This document shows positions 17,774 to 26,376 of a stretch of DNA of 64,000 bases, in pieces. Origin of the DNA: Streptomyces shenzhenensis. Its GTDB lineage: Bacteria > Actinomycetota > Actinomycetes > Streptomycetales > Streptomycetaceae. The notes under the pieces were generated by a model, which was given only the letters and a program-made list of their open reading frames with translations, did not search any database and was not told the DNA's origin. The stretch is from assembly GCF_021462265.1 (NCBI RefSeq), contig NZ_JAJONF010000009.1, positions 183,026-247,025 on the forward strand, given 5' to 3'. The position numbers were made by a program, and so were the translations under genes. Position 1 is the first letter of the stretch, and every line of letters begins with the position of its first letter.

Positions 17774-18711
17774 TCACCGCTCCGGCCGCCGGGAGCCGGC
17801 GGGACCACCCCCTGGTACGGGTTCCCGGGCATGCCCGTCGGCGCGGACGACGGCCAGGAAGGCGTGGGCGAGCATGGTGAGGGTGACCCGACGAGTCCAG
17901 GAGCCGAAGCGGCGGACCTGGTGCTCGTCGAGTCCGGCCAGGCCCTTGCCGGATTGGAAGAACTCCTCCACCCGCCACCTTGATCCCGCCACTCTCACCA
18001 GCGCGGTGAGCGGCACCGGGTGGGGCGAGTAGCAGCGGTGGAAGGCGAGTTCGCCACTGCTTCGGTTGCGGCGGATCAGCATCTGGTGGCTGCCAGGGCC
18101 GGGGCGAGCGAGGTCGATGACGGCCCAGTCGTAGAAGCGGCGCCCCTTCGCACCGGCCCCGGCGGACAGTTTCTGCCAGGCCCAACCTCGGCAGCTTCCT
18201 GGACAGAGCACCAGCTCGGAACTTTCCGGCGGGGGTGGGGACTTCGTGGGTGCGGGCGACGGCAAGCACGTAGCCGCACCTGCGTTCCTCCAGAGTGTCC
18301 CGCAGGCGTGGGTTGCCGCCGTAGACCTCGTCGCCGGCCACCCACGGGGCCCGGTGGCCCGCGTCCAGGAACCGGCCGATCATGCGGGCCGCCAGCTCCG
18401 GCTTTGCGGCGAAGGCGCTCTGCTCGCCGAGCCCGGCGGCGGTCGGGCTCGGAGGAACACGAATGCGGGACCTGCAACTCGCGGTCCACCGCTGCGTGAC
18501 CGCGCCGGCCCGCATGGACGACATAGACCGCGACCTGCGAGTTCTCGATCCTGCCAGCCGTACCGGTGTACTGGCGCTGCACGCCGACCGTATGGTCTCG
18601 TACGCGCCGACGGGGTTCACCCCCGCGTGAATCGGCCGGCTGTCCGACCCATCAGGCCCTCGAACGCCTCGCGCCAGCGGGCAGGGTCAACGCTGTGACC
18701 TGCGACCACCG
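17774..18711 (-). pseudogene. IS701/IS4-type transposase, frameshifted and internally deleted
   Basis: Pieces of one transposase appear in order in different frames. VDPARWREAFEGLMGRTAGRF at ~18690-18620; then, after a deletion of roughly 90 codons judged from family memory, HTVGVQRQYTGTAGRIENSQ at ~18600-18500; then FAAKPELAARMIGRFLDAG with DEVYGGNPRLRDTLEERRCGY at ~18430-18240; then GAKGRRFYDWAVIDLARPGPG and WRVEEFFQSGKGLAGLDEHQVR at ~18180-17900. At least two frameshifts separate these parts, so the element cannot make transposase. Confidence 0.85.
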
Positions 18712-18837
18712 CATGATCTTCAGTCTTCGCACACCGATGATCAGCGGTGGCCGCCCGCGTCTCCTCATCGACCCCGACAGCAAGATCACGATCAACGCTG
18801 TGGAGGCAGTGTGCGTAGATAGTTACTGTCGGGTGCC

Positions 18838-19794
18838 ATGCGAATCCTTGTACTGGGCGGCACCTCATTTGTGGGCCGGGCCGTCGTGGACGATGCTCTC
18901 CGTACGGGCGCGAAGGTGACCCTCTTCGGGCGGGGCCGGACAGGACCCGAGCTGTTTCCGGGGATGCCCAGGCGTATCGGCGACCGGGACACCGGTGACT
19001 ACACGGCCTTGCACGAAGGTAGTTGGGACGCGGTGATCGATGTCAGCGGATACGTGCCGCGCCACGTCAGGCAGGCGATGGAGGCGCTCGGCGACCGGGT
19101 CGGCAGATACCTGTTCATCTCCAGCCAAGCGGTGTATGTACGGGCGGGTGTGGAGCCGGGCTCGGACGAGGACACCCCACGTCGGCCACCGGTCCGTGAC
19201 ACCGAGGAATTGACCGAAGAGACCTACGGGCCGCTCAAAGCAGCCTGCGAGGACGACGTGTTGGCCCGGTACGGCTCGCGGGCGACGATCGTGCGGCCGG
19301 GGAAGGTAGTCGGACCACACGACGTGCAGGATGGGCTCACGTACTGGGTACGCCGGGCAGCGCGTGGCGGCCGGGTGGCCCTGCCAGGCCGTCCCGAGCA
19401 GCCGGTTCAGGTGATCGACTCGCGTGACCTGGCCCGACTTGTGGTGCAGTTGCTCGTGGACGACAGACCTGGTGCATTCCATGCCGTTGGTCCAGCCGAG
19501 CCGACCACGATGGCCGATCTGATCAACACCTGCGCGCGGGTCGCAGGCAGCCAGGTCGAGGTCGTTCCGGTGTCCGCCGAAGCGGTGCCACCCTTCTTCC
19601 CGCTGATCCGCCCCGAAGCGATGTGGTCGACGCAGCAGCGCAGCCCGTCTCGCGCCCGAGCCGCCGGTATGCCGGCGACTCCGTTGGCGGTGACTGTCGC
19701 TGACGTGCTGGCATGGGACCGCGAGCGCGGCGAGCCACCGCTGGGGCACGGGTTGTCCCCGGAAGCAGAGGCGAAACTGCTCGCTGGAACCTGA
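18838..19794 (+). CDS. NAD-dependent epimerase/dehydratase family protein
   Basis: 318 residues, extended SDR fold. The nucleotide motif is GGTSFVGR (residues 7-14), followed by DVSGYVPRHVRQAMEAL and the SSQAVY strand; catalytic-type residues are less standard because the usual Y-x3-K is replaced by TYGPLKAACE. Such atypical members are often reductases or RNA-binding-like paralogues. No Shine-Dalgarno is seen. A TAGATA-like -10 at 18816-18821 would give a leader of about ten bases, so translation may be near-leaderless. Flanked by an IS remnant upstream and a strong terminator downstream. Confidence 0.85.
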   Translation: MRILVLGGTSFVGRAVVDDALRTGAKVTLFGRGRTGPELFPGMPRRIGDRDTGDYTALHEGSWDAVIDVSGYVPRHVRQAMEALGDRVGRYLFISSQAVYVRAGVEPGSDEDTPRRPPVRDTEELTEETYGPLKAACEDDVLARYGSRATIVRPGKVVGPHDVQDGLTYWVRRAARGGRVALPGRPEQPVQVIDSRDLARLVVQLLVDDRPGAFHAVGPAEPTTMADLINTCARVAGSQVEVVPVSAEAVPPFFPLIRPEAMWSTQQRSPSRARAAGMPATPLAVTVADVLAWDRERGEPPLGHGLSPEAEAKLLAGT

Positions 19795-19875
19795 TCGCCA
19801 GAGCGGGCCAGGGCTCTAGGCCGTCAGAGGGGCAGTTGTCGCTTCAACCGAGCAATGGCCGAGCCAACGATCTCG

Positions 19876-19923
19876 GCGCTCACAGGAAGGCCCCCGACTC
19901 GCCGGGGGCCTTCCTGTGAGCGC
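19876..19923. terminator. Strong 20-bp hairpin terminator
   Basis: A perfect 20-bp stem (GCGCTCACAGGAAGGCCCCC with its complement) and an 8-base loop, 82 bases after the epimerase stop and upstream of the convergent TetR gene's end. Confidence 0.85.
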
Positions 19924-20065
19924 AGGTGGGAACAAGCAGTCGTCCCGACGGTGCGCGACAACGACGCTCCACCCGGGTACCGGGGAGGAGCATCATCCCT
20001 GACACCAGGAGACGGGCTTGCCCACCGGACTGCGCGTGGACCTTGGCCGCAGCCTGCCGATCGGA

Positions 20066-20140
20066 TCAGCCCAGGACACAGGTCTCGTCACCGAAGTCAG
20101 CGACGATCTTCAGCTTGCCGCCGACACTCCGCATCACCGG
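20066..20140 (-). pseudogene. Possible C-terminal remnant of an XRE-type antitoxin
   Basis: A minus-strand frame ends SVGGKLKIVADFGDETCVLG followed by a stop. It resembles the beta-strand tail of HigA/XRE-type antitoxins (x-GG-x-L-x-x-VADFGDE). Nothing recognisable precedes it, and no toxin gene is present. Low confidence. Confidence 0.3.
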
Positions 20141-20202
20141 CGTCGCCGCCGCCGACCGCCACCACGCCCGCGACAGCACCCGGCCACTGGCACCACTCGG
20201 CA

Positions 20203-20835
20203 TCACCCAGCGACTTTGCCGGGGCCCTGGGTGTCCGTCGCACTGCTCAAGGCAGTAAGTGTGGTCTTCCCGGGGACACGGGCGGCGGCCGCGGCAACGG
20301 TTGCCAGGTCGTCGCTCGAGAAGCCGGCGCGGCTCAGCACCGCCAGGGATTTGTTCGTTGCCAGCGCGCACAACGCCAGCTCTGCCGCCTCCTGCTCACC
20401 GGCCCCCGCCGCCAGCAACGCCTGTTCCAGCATCGCCCGCAATCTGTCGATCATGGCGCGGACCATCGTCCGGCTCTTTGCGTCGAGGGCCGGGAACTGC
20501 GTTGCCGACACCGTGAGCAGGCAGCCGTCCGGGACCGTCGGGTCGGCGATGCGGTTCAGGGTGACCTGCAGATAGGCGGCCACGACGGCGCTTGGGCTCG
20601 GGTGGGGGCCGGACAGCGCCTGGTCGTACAGCGGGTGGTAGGTCTCCGCGTACCGTTGGAGGCTTTTCTGGAAGAGGGTGCTCTTGTCACCGAAGGTGCC
20701 GTAGAGCGAGCTCCGGCCCAGGCCGGTGCCCTCGGTCAGGCGATCGATCGAGGCCTCCGAATAGCCCCAGCGCCAGAAGACGTGCATCGCACGTCGTAGC
20801 GCCTCATCCACGTCGAACTGCTTGCGGCCTGCCAT
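20203..20835 (-). CDS. TetR family transcriptional regulator
   Basis: 210 residues. The helix-turn-helix is at residues ~10-55 (FDVDEALRRAMHVFWRWGYSEASIDRLTEGTGLGRSSLYGTFGDKSTLF) and the C-terminal ligand domain follows. Divergent from the alpha/beta hydrolase gene with a dyad operator between them. Its own promoter reads TTGAAA (20868-20873) and TAGGCT (20844-20849) with an 18-base spacer, so transcription would begin at about the A of the ATG: a leaderless mRNA. Expected to repress itself and the hydrolase gene. Confidence 0.92.
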   Translation of the reverse strand: MAGRKQFDVDEALRRAMHVFWRWGYSEASIDRLTEGTGLGRSSLYGTFGDKSTLFQKSLQRYAETYHPLYDQALSGPHPSPSAVVAAYLQVTLNRIADPTVPDGCLLTVSATQFPALDAKSRTMVRAMIDRLRAMLEQALLAAGAGEQEAAELALCALATNKSLAVLSRAGFSSDDLATVAAAAARVPGKTTLTALSSATDTQGPGKVAG

Positions 20836-20855
20836 GGTTCGTCAGCCTACCCATC

Positions 20856-20873
20856 TTGCACCGATCGTTTCAA
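20856..20873. promoter_or_regulatory. TetR operator overlapping both divergent -35 elements
   Basis: TTGCACCGATCGTTTCAA is an 18-bp dyad, symmetric at 14 of 18 positions, centred on CGATCG. Its left arm TTGCAC is the -35 of the hydrolase promoter (with -10 TAGGGT at 20880-20885). Its right arm, read on the other strand as TTGAAA, is the -35 of the TetR promoter. One bound repressor would block both. Confidence 0.7.
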
Positions 20874-20945
20874 GATGAGTAGGGTCGTCGGCATGACAAG
20901 TTGCACCGATCGTTCCATGATGAGTACGGCCGACGGCACGGCAAG
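20856..20945. repeat. 45-bp tandem duplication carrying a second operator copy
   Basis: Bases 20856-20900 and 20901-20945 align end to end without gaps, with about eight substitutions. The second copy carries TTGCACCGATCGTTCCAT at 20901-20918, keeping the operator core and left arm but degrading the right arm. Its equivalent of the first copy's ATG reads ACG. The second copy lies inside the hydrolase coding region if translation starts at 20893. Confidence 0.85.
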
Positions 20946-21858
20946 CTTGGGTTCGCTACGGCTGCCCGACGGGTTCACCGACGTGTTCACCAGCCGGCTC
21001 GTGGAGCTGGACGGGCTGCGGCTGCACGCAGTCACCGGCGGGGACGGCCCACCGCTGCTGCTGGTCGGCGGGTGGCCCCAGACCTGGTACGCCTGGCGGG
21101 AGGTGATGCCCGCGCTCGCCCGCGAGCACACCGTCGTCGCCGTCGACTCGCGCGGGGCCGGGCTCTCCGACAAGCCCGACGACGGTTACGACGCCGGCAC
21201 GCTGGCCGCCGATCTGGTCGCGCTGATGACCGCGCTCGGGCACGACCGGTTCGACGTGGTCGGCCACGACATCGGCACGTGGACCGGATACGCCCTCGCT
21301 GCCGATCACCCCGAGCGGGTGGGCCGGCTCGCCGTCGTCGAAGCCGTGATTCCCGGTCTCGTGCCGTCCCCGCCGGTCTTCAGCCCGGCCGCGGTCAACC
21401 AGAAGCTCTGGCAGTTCGGCTTCAACCGGCTCACCGAGCTCAACGAGGAACTGGTCCGAGGGCGGGAGCGGCTCTTCTTCGGCTGGCAGTTCGCCACCAA
21501 GGCCGCCACCCCGGCCGCGATCCCCGCGTACGCCGTCGACGTCTATGTCGACGCGATCGCCGCGGATCCCCGCGCGCTGCGGGCGAGCTTCGCGTACTAC
21601 CGGGCGCTGGACGAGACGATCGCGCAGAACGAGCAGCGCGGCAAGACCCGGCTGACGCTGCCGGTGCTCGCCGTCGGCGGCGCGCTGTGGAGCGGCGCGC
21701 TGGCCACTCAGACGATGCGGCTGGCGGCCGACGACGTCACCGGGGTGGTCCTCGACGACTGCGGTCATTATCCGGCCGAGGAGCAGCCGGAGCGGTTCAC
21801 CCAGATCCTGGAGGACTTCCTCGGTGGTGAGCCGGTGGCAGGCGTGCCGCACGGCTGA
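20893..21858 (+). CDS. Alpha/beta hydrolase (epoxide hydrolase/haloalkane dehalogenase-like)
   Basis: 321 residues. GGDGPPLLLVGGWPQTWYAW is the oxyanion-side motif (HGxP region with Gly-Gly-Trp-Pro). The nucleophile elbow is VVGHDIGTWTGY, where Asp replaces Ser as in epoxide hydrolases and dehalogenases, and the catalytic His is in DDCGHYPAEEQP. Substrate unknown; loss of an epoxide or halide, or detoxification, fits a TetR-controlled gene. ATG 20893 is preferred because it lies at the predicted transcription start of a TTGCAC/TAGGGT promoter (leaderless). ATGs at 20875, 20917 and 20920 are alternatives, and no Shine-Dalgarno supports any of them. Confidence 0.88.
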   Translation: MTSCTDRSMMSTADGTASLGSLRLPDGFTDVFTSRLVELDGLRLHAVTGGDGPPLLLVGGWPQTWYAWREVMPALAREHTVVAVDSRGAGLSDKPDDGYDAGTLAADLVALMTALGHDRFDVVGHDIGTWTGYALAADHPERVGRLAVVEAVIPGLVPSPPVFSPAAVNQKLWQFGFNRLTELNEELVRGRERLFFGWQFATKAATPAAIPAYAVDVYVDAIAADPRALRASFAYYRALDETIAQNEQRGKTRLTLPVLAVGGALWSGALATQTMRLAADDVTGVVLDDCGHYPAEEQPERFTQILEDFLGGEPVAGVPHG

Positions 21859-21879
21859 CACCTTCGTGGCGGAGCTTCG

Positions 21880-22290
21880 CCATGTCCGTCTTCCGCCCCC
21901 GCTCATCCACGTCGCGGCGCCTCCCGCGCACCAGGAGTCGACGGCAACGCGTATGCCGTCGGTGGTGCGCGAGGAAGGATGCCGATCCCCGACCGCTGCC
22001 GGGCACTCCGATCCGCTCGACAAGCGGGCGTGCGCAGATGCCGTCGTGGCGCCGTCCGGCCGTGAGCAGGTCGGCCGGCGGCCCTCCCCGGCCGTCGCCG
22101 GCGAGGGGGACCCTTTGGCGTTCGGGCAGGTGACGGCAGGAGATCCGGGTCCGGACCTTGTCGACCATGCCGTTGATCACCCGGCGGTCCTCCACCCCCG
22201 TCGTCCCGGCTTGGCCCGCGGTACAAGCCGAGCGATTAACTCCCGCTCAGCGCCGGTGAGTTCATGACGGTGTACCGCCCCAGCGTGATC
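21880..22290 (-). pseudogene. IS5-family transposase remnant
   Basis: Fragments in two frames read ERELIARLVPRAKPGRRGW, then DRRVINGMVDKVRTRISCRHLPER, matching the conserved IS5 N-terminus (L-I-x-P-L-V-P ... VINGMVYKIRTGISWRDLPER). A frameshift lies near 22190. The rest decays into low-similarity text, with a possible DDE-region echo (VAVDS) near 21940. No ends found. Confidence 0.7.
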
Positions 22291-22528
22291 CGCCGGCCGA
22301 TGATCTCCGAAGAGTGACCCTGGATCAGCTTCTGGCGGCGTTTCGGTCTGCTCAGTGCCGTCCGTCTCAGTACCAGCTGTCGGCCATGGCGCGGTTCGGC
22401 ACGATCGACGTGCCGGCAGCCAGTGGGCGCGGGGGCGGCCGCGTTCTCCACCCGAGGGCCCGGATCTCCACCCGGTGACCGGCCCAGGGGCCGATGGCAG
22501 GGCCGGGCGTCGCAGCGAGGGTGGGGGC

Positions 22529-23134
22529 ATGACAGCGAACATCGTGATCATGCAGTTGGCGATCCTGGCCGTGGTGCTCGAGTCGGATCTCGGCCGCCGC
22601 AAGATCGGCTGGTTTCGGGTGGGGCGGCCGGTCGTAGGCGTCGCCGTGCTCGTGCCGTTCTTCTTCACCTCGCTGCCCGTCGACGGCAACGACCTGCTGC
22701 TGCAGGGCGCCGGCACGCTGGCCGGGGCGGCGCTCGGGCTGTTCTCGGTCTGCTCGCTGCTGGTGCCCGTCGACTACGACCCGTACTGGCGACGCCGTTG
22801 GCCGCGCACCTCGCCCACCCCGGGCAGGCCCGCCGCGGTCAGCCGCTCGGGGGCCGGTTACGCCGCGGTCTGGATCGCCGTGACCACCGCCCGGCTCGGC
22901 TTCGCCTACGGCGCCCAGCACGTCTTCCCGGTGGGGCTCGGCCTGTTTCTGACCACTCATCACTTGAGCGAGGCCGCTCTGACGAACGGCTTCATCTTCC
23001 TGTCCGTGAGCATGAGCCTGTTCCGCAGTCTGGGACTGTGGGTGCGAGGCCGGGCGCGCCTGGCCCAGGCCGGCACGGCCGTGGACCAGCGACCGGCCGT
23101 GGGCACCGCGCGTGCGACGGGCGAGGCACGGTGA
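22529..23134 (+). CDS. Multi-pass membrane protein, DUF1453/CcdC-like
   Basis: 201 residues from ATG at 22529, with GAGGGTGGGGG just upstream. About four or five hydrophobic segments: residues ~5-17, ~31-48, ~58-80, ~110-130 and ~160-175. Text such as LESDLGRRKIGWFRVGRPVVG recalls small Streptomyces membrane proteins annotated DUF1453. Function unknown. The IS5 remnant lies upstream, and a second small membrane ORF follows 92 bases downstream. Confidence 0.65.
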   Translation: MTANIVIMQLAILAVVLESDLGRRKIGWFRVGRPVVGVAVLVPFFFTSLPVDGNDLLLQGAGTLAGAALGLFSVCSLLVPVDYDPYWRRRWPRTSPTPGRPAAVSRSGAGYAAVWIAVTTARLGFAYGAQHVFPVGLGLFLTTHHLSEAALTNGFIFLSVSMSLFRSLGLWVRGRARLAQAGTAVDQRPAVGTARATGEAR

Positions 23135-23225
23135 TCCTCATACCACTGCTCACCGAGATCGTCCGGGCTGTGCGCGCGCTGCGGGCGCCGTCTTCAGGCA
23201 CCCCGTCCTGGAATACTCCGCACCG

Positions 23226-23837
23226 ATGAATATCGTCAGCAGATTCATCCCGGCCACGGACCGTCCAGGGATCGGGCTGAGCGGCATGATCCCCGACCCG
23301 CGGGTGCGCGCCGCGGGCATGCTGGCGGTACTGGGCGTATCGATCTGGATCAACGTTGCCACGCTCCCCAGCGACCCGGGGATCGTGGCGCCCGTCGCCC
23401 TGGCCGTCGCCGCGCCGGCCTGGATCGCTCTGATCGCCGGCATCCGCGGTGCGCGCGTGGCCGCGGCCGTCGCGGTGATGTGCGCGGCCGGGGCGGTGAT
23501 CGCTGTCGCCGATCCCACAGGGAGACACCCCGAACGAGACCGAGTCGACACGTGTCCGACGGCCGGACAGTGGCTGCTGACGCAGCGTCGACGACTCCGC
23601 TTCCGCCCACACGAGGTGAGCCCACAGGGACCGGGCCCAAGGGGCACGGGAAGGATCTCTCCCCGCTCGGAACCCGGTATCGAACTCACTCGCAGCGGAT
23701 TCCCATTCCAACGCGCGGAGGCTCCGCGCCAAGTGCACCGGCGCGGAGCCTCCGCGGCCTTTGTCACAGGTCGGCCTGACGGACGGTCACAGCTCCTTCG
23801 CATGCGCGGGCCGGCGCTCCTGGTCACGTACGACTGA
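23226..23837 (+). CDS. Hypothetical membrane protein; C-terminal half doubtful
   Basis: The first ~95 residues contain three hydrophobic segments (GMLAVLGVSIWINVATL, PVALAVAAPAWIALIAGI, AAAVAVMCAAGAVIAV) and look like a real small membrane protein. After ADPTGRHPERD the sequence becomes Arg/Pro/Ser-rich with no family look, and a strong hairpin terminator lies within this part. The gene is therefore probably frameshifted or truncated near 23510, and the open frame continues by chance. No family recognised. Confidence 0.4.
   Translation: MNIVSRFIPATDRPGIGLSGMIPDPRVRAAGMLAVLGVSIWINVATLPSDPGIVAPVALAVAAPAWIALIAGIRGARVAAAVAVMCAAGAVIAVADPTGRHPERDRVDTCPTAGQWLLTQRRRLRFRPHEVSPQGPGPRGTGRISPRSEPGIELTRSGFPFQRAEAPRQVHRRGASAAFVTGRPDGRSQLLRMRGPALLVTYD
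23714..23756 (+). terminator. 17-bp hairpin terminator
   Basis: A perfect stem CGCGGAGGCTCCGCGCC with its complement and a 9-base loop, followed by CCTTTGT. It lies inside the nominal frame of the preceding ORF, which argues that the true coding region ends earlier. Confidence 0.75.
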
Positions 23838-23962
23838 CCCTCCTGGTCCGACCAGGTGTCGAGCCGCGTGCGTCGGCCCGGGGGGGGACGGGCTGGAAGC
23901 GGTGGCCCGGTACGGTCGGTCGGCGAGCGGTCGGCGCCGACCGACGTACGGGAGGTGCTGCT

Positions 23963-25498
23963 GTGTCGTCGACTGCGGAGCCGCGATCCATTGTCGCGAT
24001 CCTCCCGATCATCTCAGGGCTCGCCCTCGCTTTCACGATCACGGCCATCGACCCGCTGGTCCTCAGCCTGAACATGCCGCAGGTCAGCCGGGCGCTCCAC
24101 GTGCCGCCCGAAGCCGTCGGGTTCCTGGGAGGCGCGGCGACGCTGATCGTGGCCGCCGGCGTGCTCGCCGTGGGCAGTCTCGGGGACACCTTCGGGCTCA
24201 AGCGGCTGCTGATGCTGGGGCTGGTCGGCGACATCGTCGTCAACCTGCTCTCCGCGATCTCCCCCGGCTACACGTTCCTGCTGGTGATGCGTCTCCTCGA
24301 CGGCCTGGCGCTGGCCGCGGTACTAGGCGTGTCGATGGCCTTGCTCAAGGTGTCGGTGCCGCCGGAGAGACGACCGGCGGCCATCGGCATCTTCATGGCC
24401 ATCGACATGGTGCTGTGCGGGGTGACCCCCGCGATCGGGGGCTGGGTGGTGGAGGCCGTCGGCTGGCGGTGGCTGTTCCTGCTCGCCCCCCTGCTGTCGC
24501 TGATCGCGCTCGGGCTGACGGCCCGGTACGTCACCGAGCCCCCCGTCCTGAAGCGCCGCGGAGTCGACGTGGTCGGCGTCAGCCTGGTCGGCGTCACGCT
24601 GCTGACCCTCGTCCACGGCGTCGCCGAGGGGGAGAACGGGATCTCCCAGTTCCAGGCCTGGCTGCCGCTGGTGATCAGTGCGGTCGCCGGCGTGCTGTTA
24701 GTGCTCCGTGAACGCCGGACACCGGAACCGGTCCTGGACCTGTCGCTGTTCCGCAGCGGTCCGTTCGCCGTGGCCGCGCTGGCCAGCCTGACGCTCAACT
24801 TCCTCGTCGCGGGGTTCAGTTTCACCCTCGGGCAGTTCGGCAGTGTGATCCTCTCCCTGCCCCCGCGCACGATCGGCCTGCTGTTCCTGCCCGGCACACT
24901 GGTGATCGCCGGCGCCGTCATCCTCGCCGGGCGCCTGATCGGGAAGTACACCCCCCGGCCTGTCCTCATCACCGGCCTGCTGGTGATGGTCGCGGGCGGG
25001 CTGCTGATGGCGGCCACCGCTACGCCCACGATGGCGCTGTGGATCGTCGTACTGGCCACCTGGCTCACCAACCTCGGCTCGCTGGTGACCTCCGCCGCGG
25101 TGGCCGAGACCGTCCTTTCGCACGCCCCGCCCGGAAAGTCCGGCGCCGTGGCCGCCGTCCAGCCGGCGTTCGGAATGACCGGCTACGCGCTCGGCCCCGC
25201 CGTCTACCTCCTGCTTCTCAACCTCTTTTTCCGGCGGCAGTGGCTCAACGACGCCGACGCGCGCGGTATGTCGGTGTCCGAGGCCGATCAGGCCGTGGAC
25301 GCGACGCGAAGCGCGATGGCGCACAGTCCGGGCACCGCCGGATACGACCCGAACCTGCTCCGGCAGTCCGGACTGGACCTCGGGCTGGACTTCACCAACG
25401 GCCTGCGGCTCACCATGCTGGTCGTGAGCCTCCTGCCGCTCGCCCTGGCTGTGGCGGCGTACCTGCTCATGCCCCGCCGGACCGGGACCGCACGGTAG
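23963..25498 (+). CDS. MFS drug-type exporter (DHA2/14-TM class)
   Basis: 511 residues with about 14 hydrophobic segments. Motif A appears as GSLGDTFGLKRLLMLG after helix 2, and motif C-like text GVTPAIGGWVVEAVGWRWLF is in helix 5, typical of proton-driven multidrug antiporters related to EmrB/SmvA. Start GTG at 23963 with GGAGG seven bases upstream; an in-frame ATG near 24072 would lose the first helix. No adjacent regulator is seen. The IS256 remnant follows downstream. Confidence 0.92.
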   Translation: MSSTAEPRSIVAILPIISGLALAFTITAIDPLVLSLNMPQVSRALHVPPEAVGFLGGAATLIVAAGVLAVGSLGDTFGLKRLLMLGLVGDIVVNLLSAISPGYTFLLVMRLLDGLALAAVLGVSMALLKVSVPPERRPAAIGIFMAIDMVLCGVTPAIGGWVVEAVGWRWLFLLAPLLSLIALGLTARYVTEPPVLKRRGVDVVGVSLVGVTLLTLVHGVAEGENGISQFQAWLPLVISAVAGVLLVLRERRTPEPVLDLSLFRSGPFAVAALASLTLNFLVAGFSFTLGQFGSVILSLPPRTIGLLFLPGTLVIAGAVILAGRLIGKYTPRPVLITGLLVMVAGGLLMAATATPTMALWIVVLATWLTNLGSLVTSAAVAETVLSHAPPGKSGAVAAVQPAFGMTGYALGPAVYLLLLNLFFRRQWLNDADARGMSVSEADQAVDATRSAMAHSPGTAGYDPNLLRQSGLDLGLDFTNGLRLTMLVVSLLPLALAVAAYLLMPRRTGTAR

Positions 25499-25977
25499 GA
25501 GCCGTCCGGATCATTCGACGTGCTCGGCCCGCGCGGTGGCCGCCCGCGGCCTTGCGCGGGGACCGCCTGGCGGACGGTCAGCCTTGCGCTGCACACGCTG
25601 CTCGGCGCACGCCCGGCACGGCTCGCTGGGTGTCGACCAGGAAACCGTCTTCGCAGGACGGGACCCGGTAGCACGGGACAGGGCCGATCTCAGCTCCAGG
25701 GTGATGCCGATCGGGGAACGCGGCTCCCCGCCGTACAGCTCGGGCTCGGAGCCGTACGCCGTCCGCCGGCGGGTGATCCGCTCGGCGAGCCGGTCGACGG
25801 TGCTGGAGTCGGGGGCGGCGAGGACCGCCGAACGGTTCCGCTTCGGGATGTGTCCATGCGGCAGCAGCGAGAGCAGGACGGGCGGGAAACAGCCTCGACG
25901 GGCGCGGAGACGGCGGCGGCCGGCTCCGGGGTCGGTCTTTCGGCCCCACCCCGCCGGGTGGGAACGCCGGCGCCGCG
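25499..25977. other. Unassigned stretch before IS256 remnant
   Basis: No gene assigned. A minus-strand frame over about 25850-25530 (DRLAERITRRRTAYGSEPEL, then GGEPRSPIGITLELRSALS) has coding-like third positions but no clear start or family. It may be a gene fragment. Confidence 0.35.
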
Positions 25978-26082
25978 GAGCGGCTGAACAAGGAAATCCG
26001 CCGCCGTACCGACACGGTCAGGATCTTCCACGCCCGCGCCGCCCTGATCCGCCTGGTCGGCGCGGCCCTGGCGGAGCAGAAC
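25978..26082 (+). pseudogene. IS256-family transposase, C-terminal scrap
   Basis: ERLNKEIRRRTDTVRIFHAR followed by AALIRLVGAALAEQN is the conserved C-terminus of IS256 (mutator) transposases. Only about 35 codons are recognisable. It ends about 130 bases from the tRNA-like repeat at 26214. Confidence 0.8.
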
Positions 26083-26181
26083 GCAACTGCGCCGCCTCCG
26101 CTGCATGCCCAGTACTCGACCAGCCGTGCCACGGGTGGCAGCCCCATGCCCCCGCAGCAGGCGAAAGAGAAGACGATCCAG

Positions 26182-26247
26182 GAACGTTTCCGCAGGTCAA
26201 GCCACGTGAAAGGTGGGGCTGGCGGGACTCGAACCCACGGCCGACGG
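26182..26247 (-). repeat. tRNA-derived att-like direct repeat, left copy
   Basis: 66 bases matching 34191-34256 at about 54 of 66 positions, same orientation, no gaps. It includes 32 of 34 matching bases of the tRNA 3' half (T arm, variable region, 3' strand of the anticodon stem) at 26214-26247, a poorly conserved 14-base spacer, and an identical 18-base block GAACGTTTCCGCAGGTCA at 26182-26199. The acceptor part has mismatches, and no 5' half of a tRNA exists here. Confidence 0.8.
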
Positions 26248-26376
26248 CCTGGTGCAGTGCGGAGCCGATGACCGTGTCGACCTGGGCCGCGGCGCGTGTC
26301 CCCGCGCGGATGGTCTCGTCCCCTCCGGCGCTGGTCTTCCCGGTCGTGGTCCTCGCACTCGCGGGTCCGCTCGCGG

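Noticed and set aside
23685..23705. 21-base stretch shared with 34131-34151 (19 of 21 identical)
   Set aside because: Too short and not in register with the larger tRNA-derived repeat; could be chance or a generic tRNA-like scrap.
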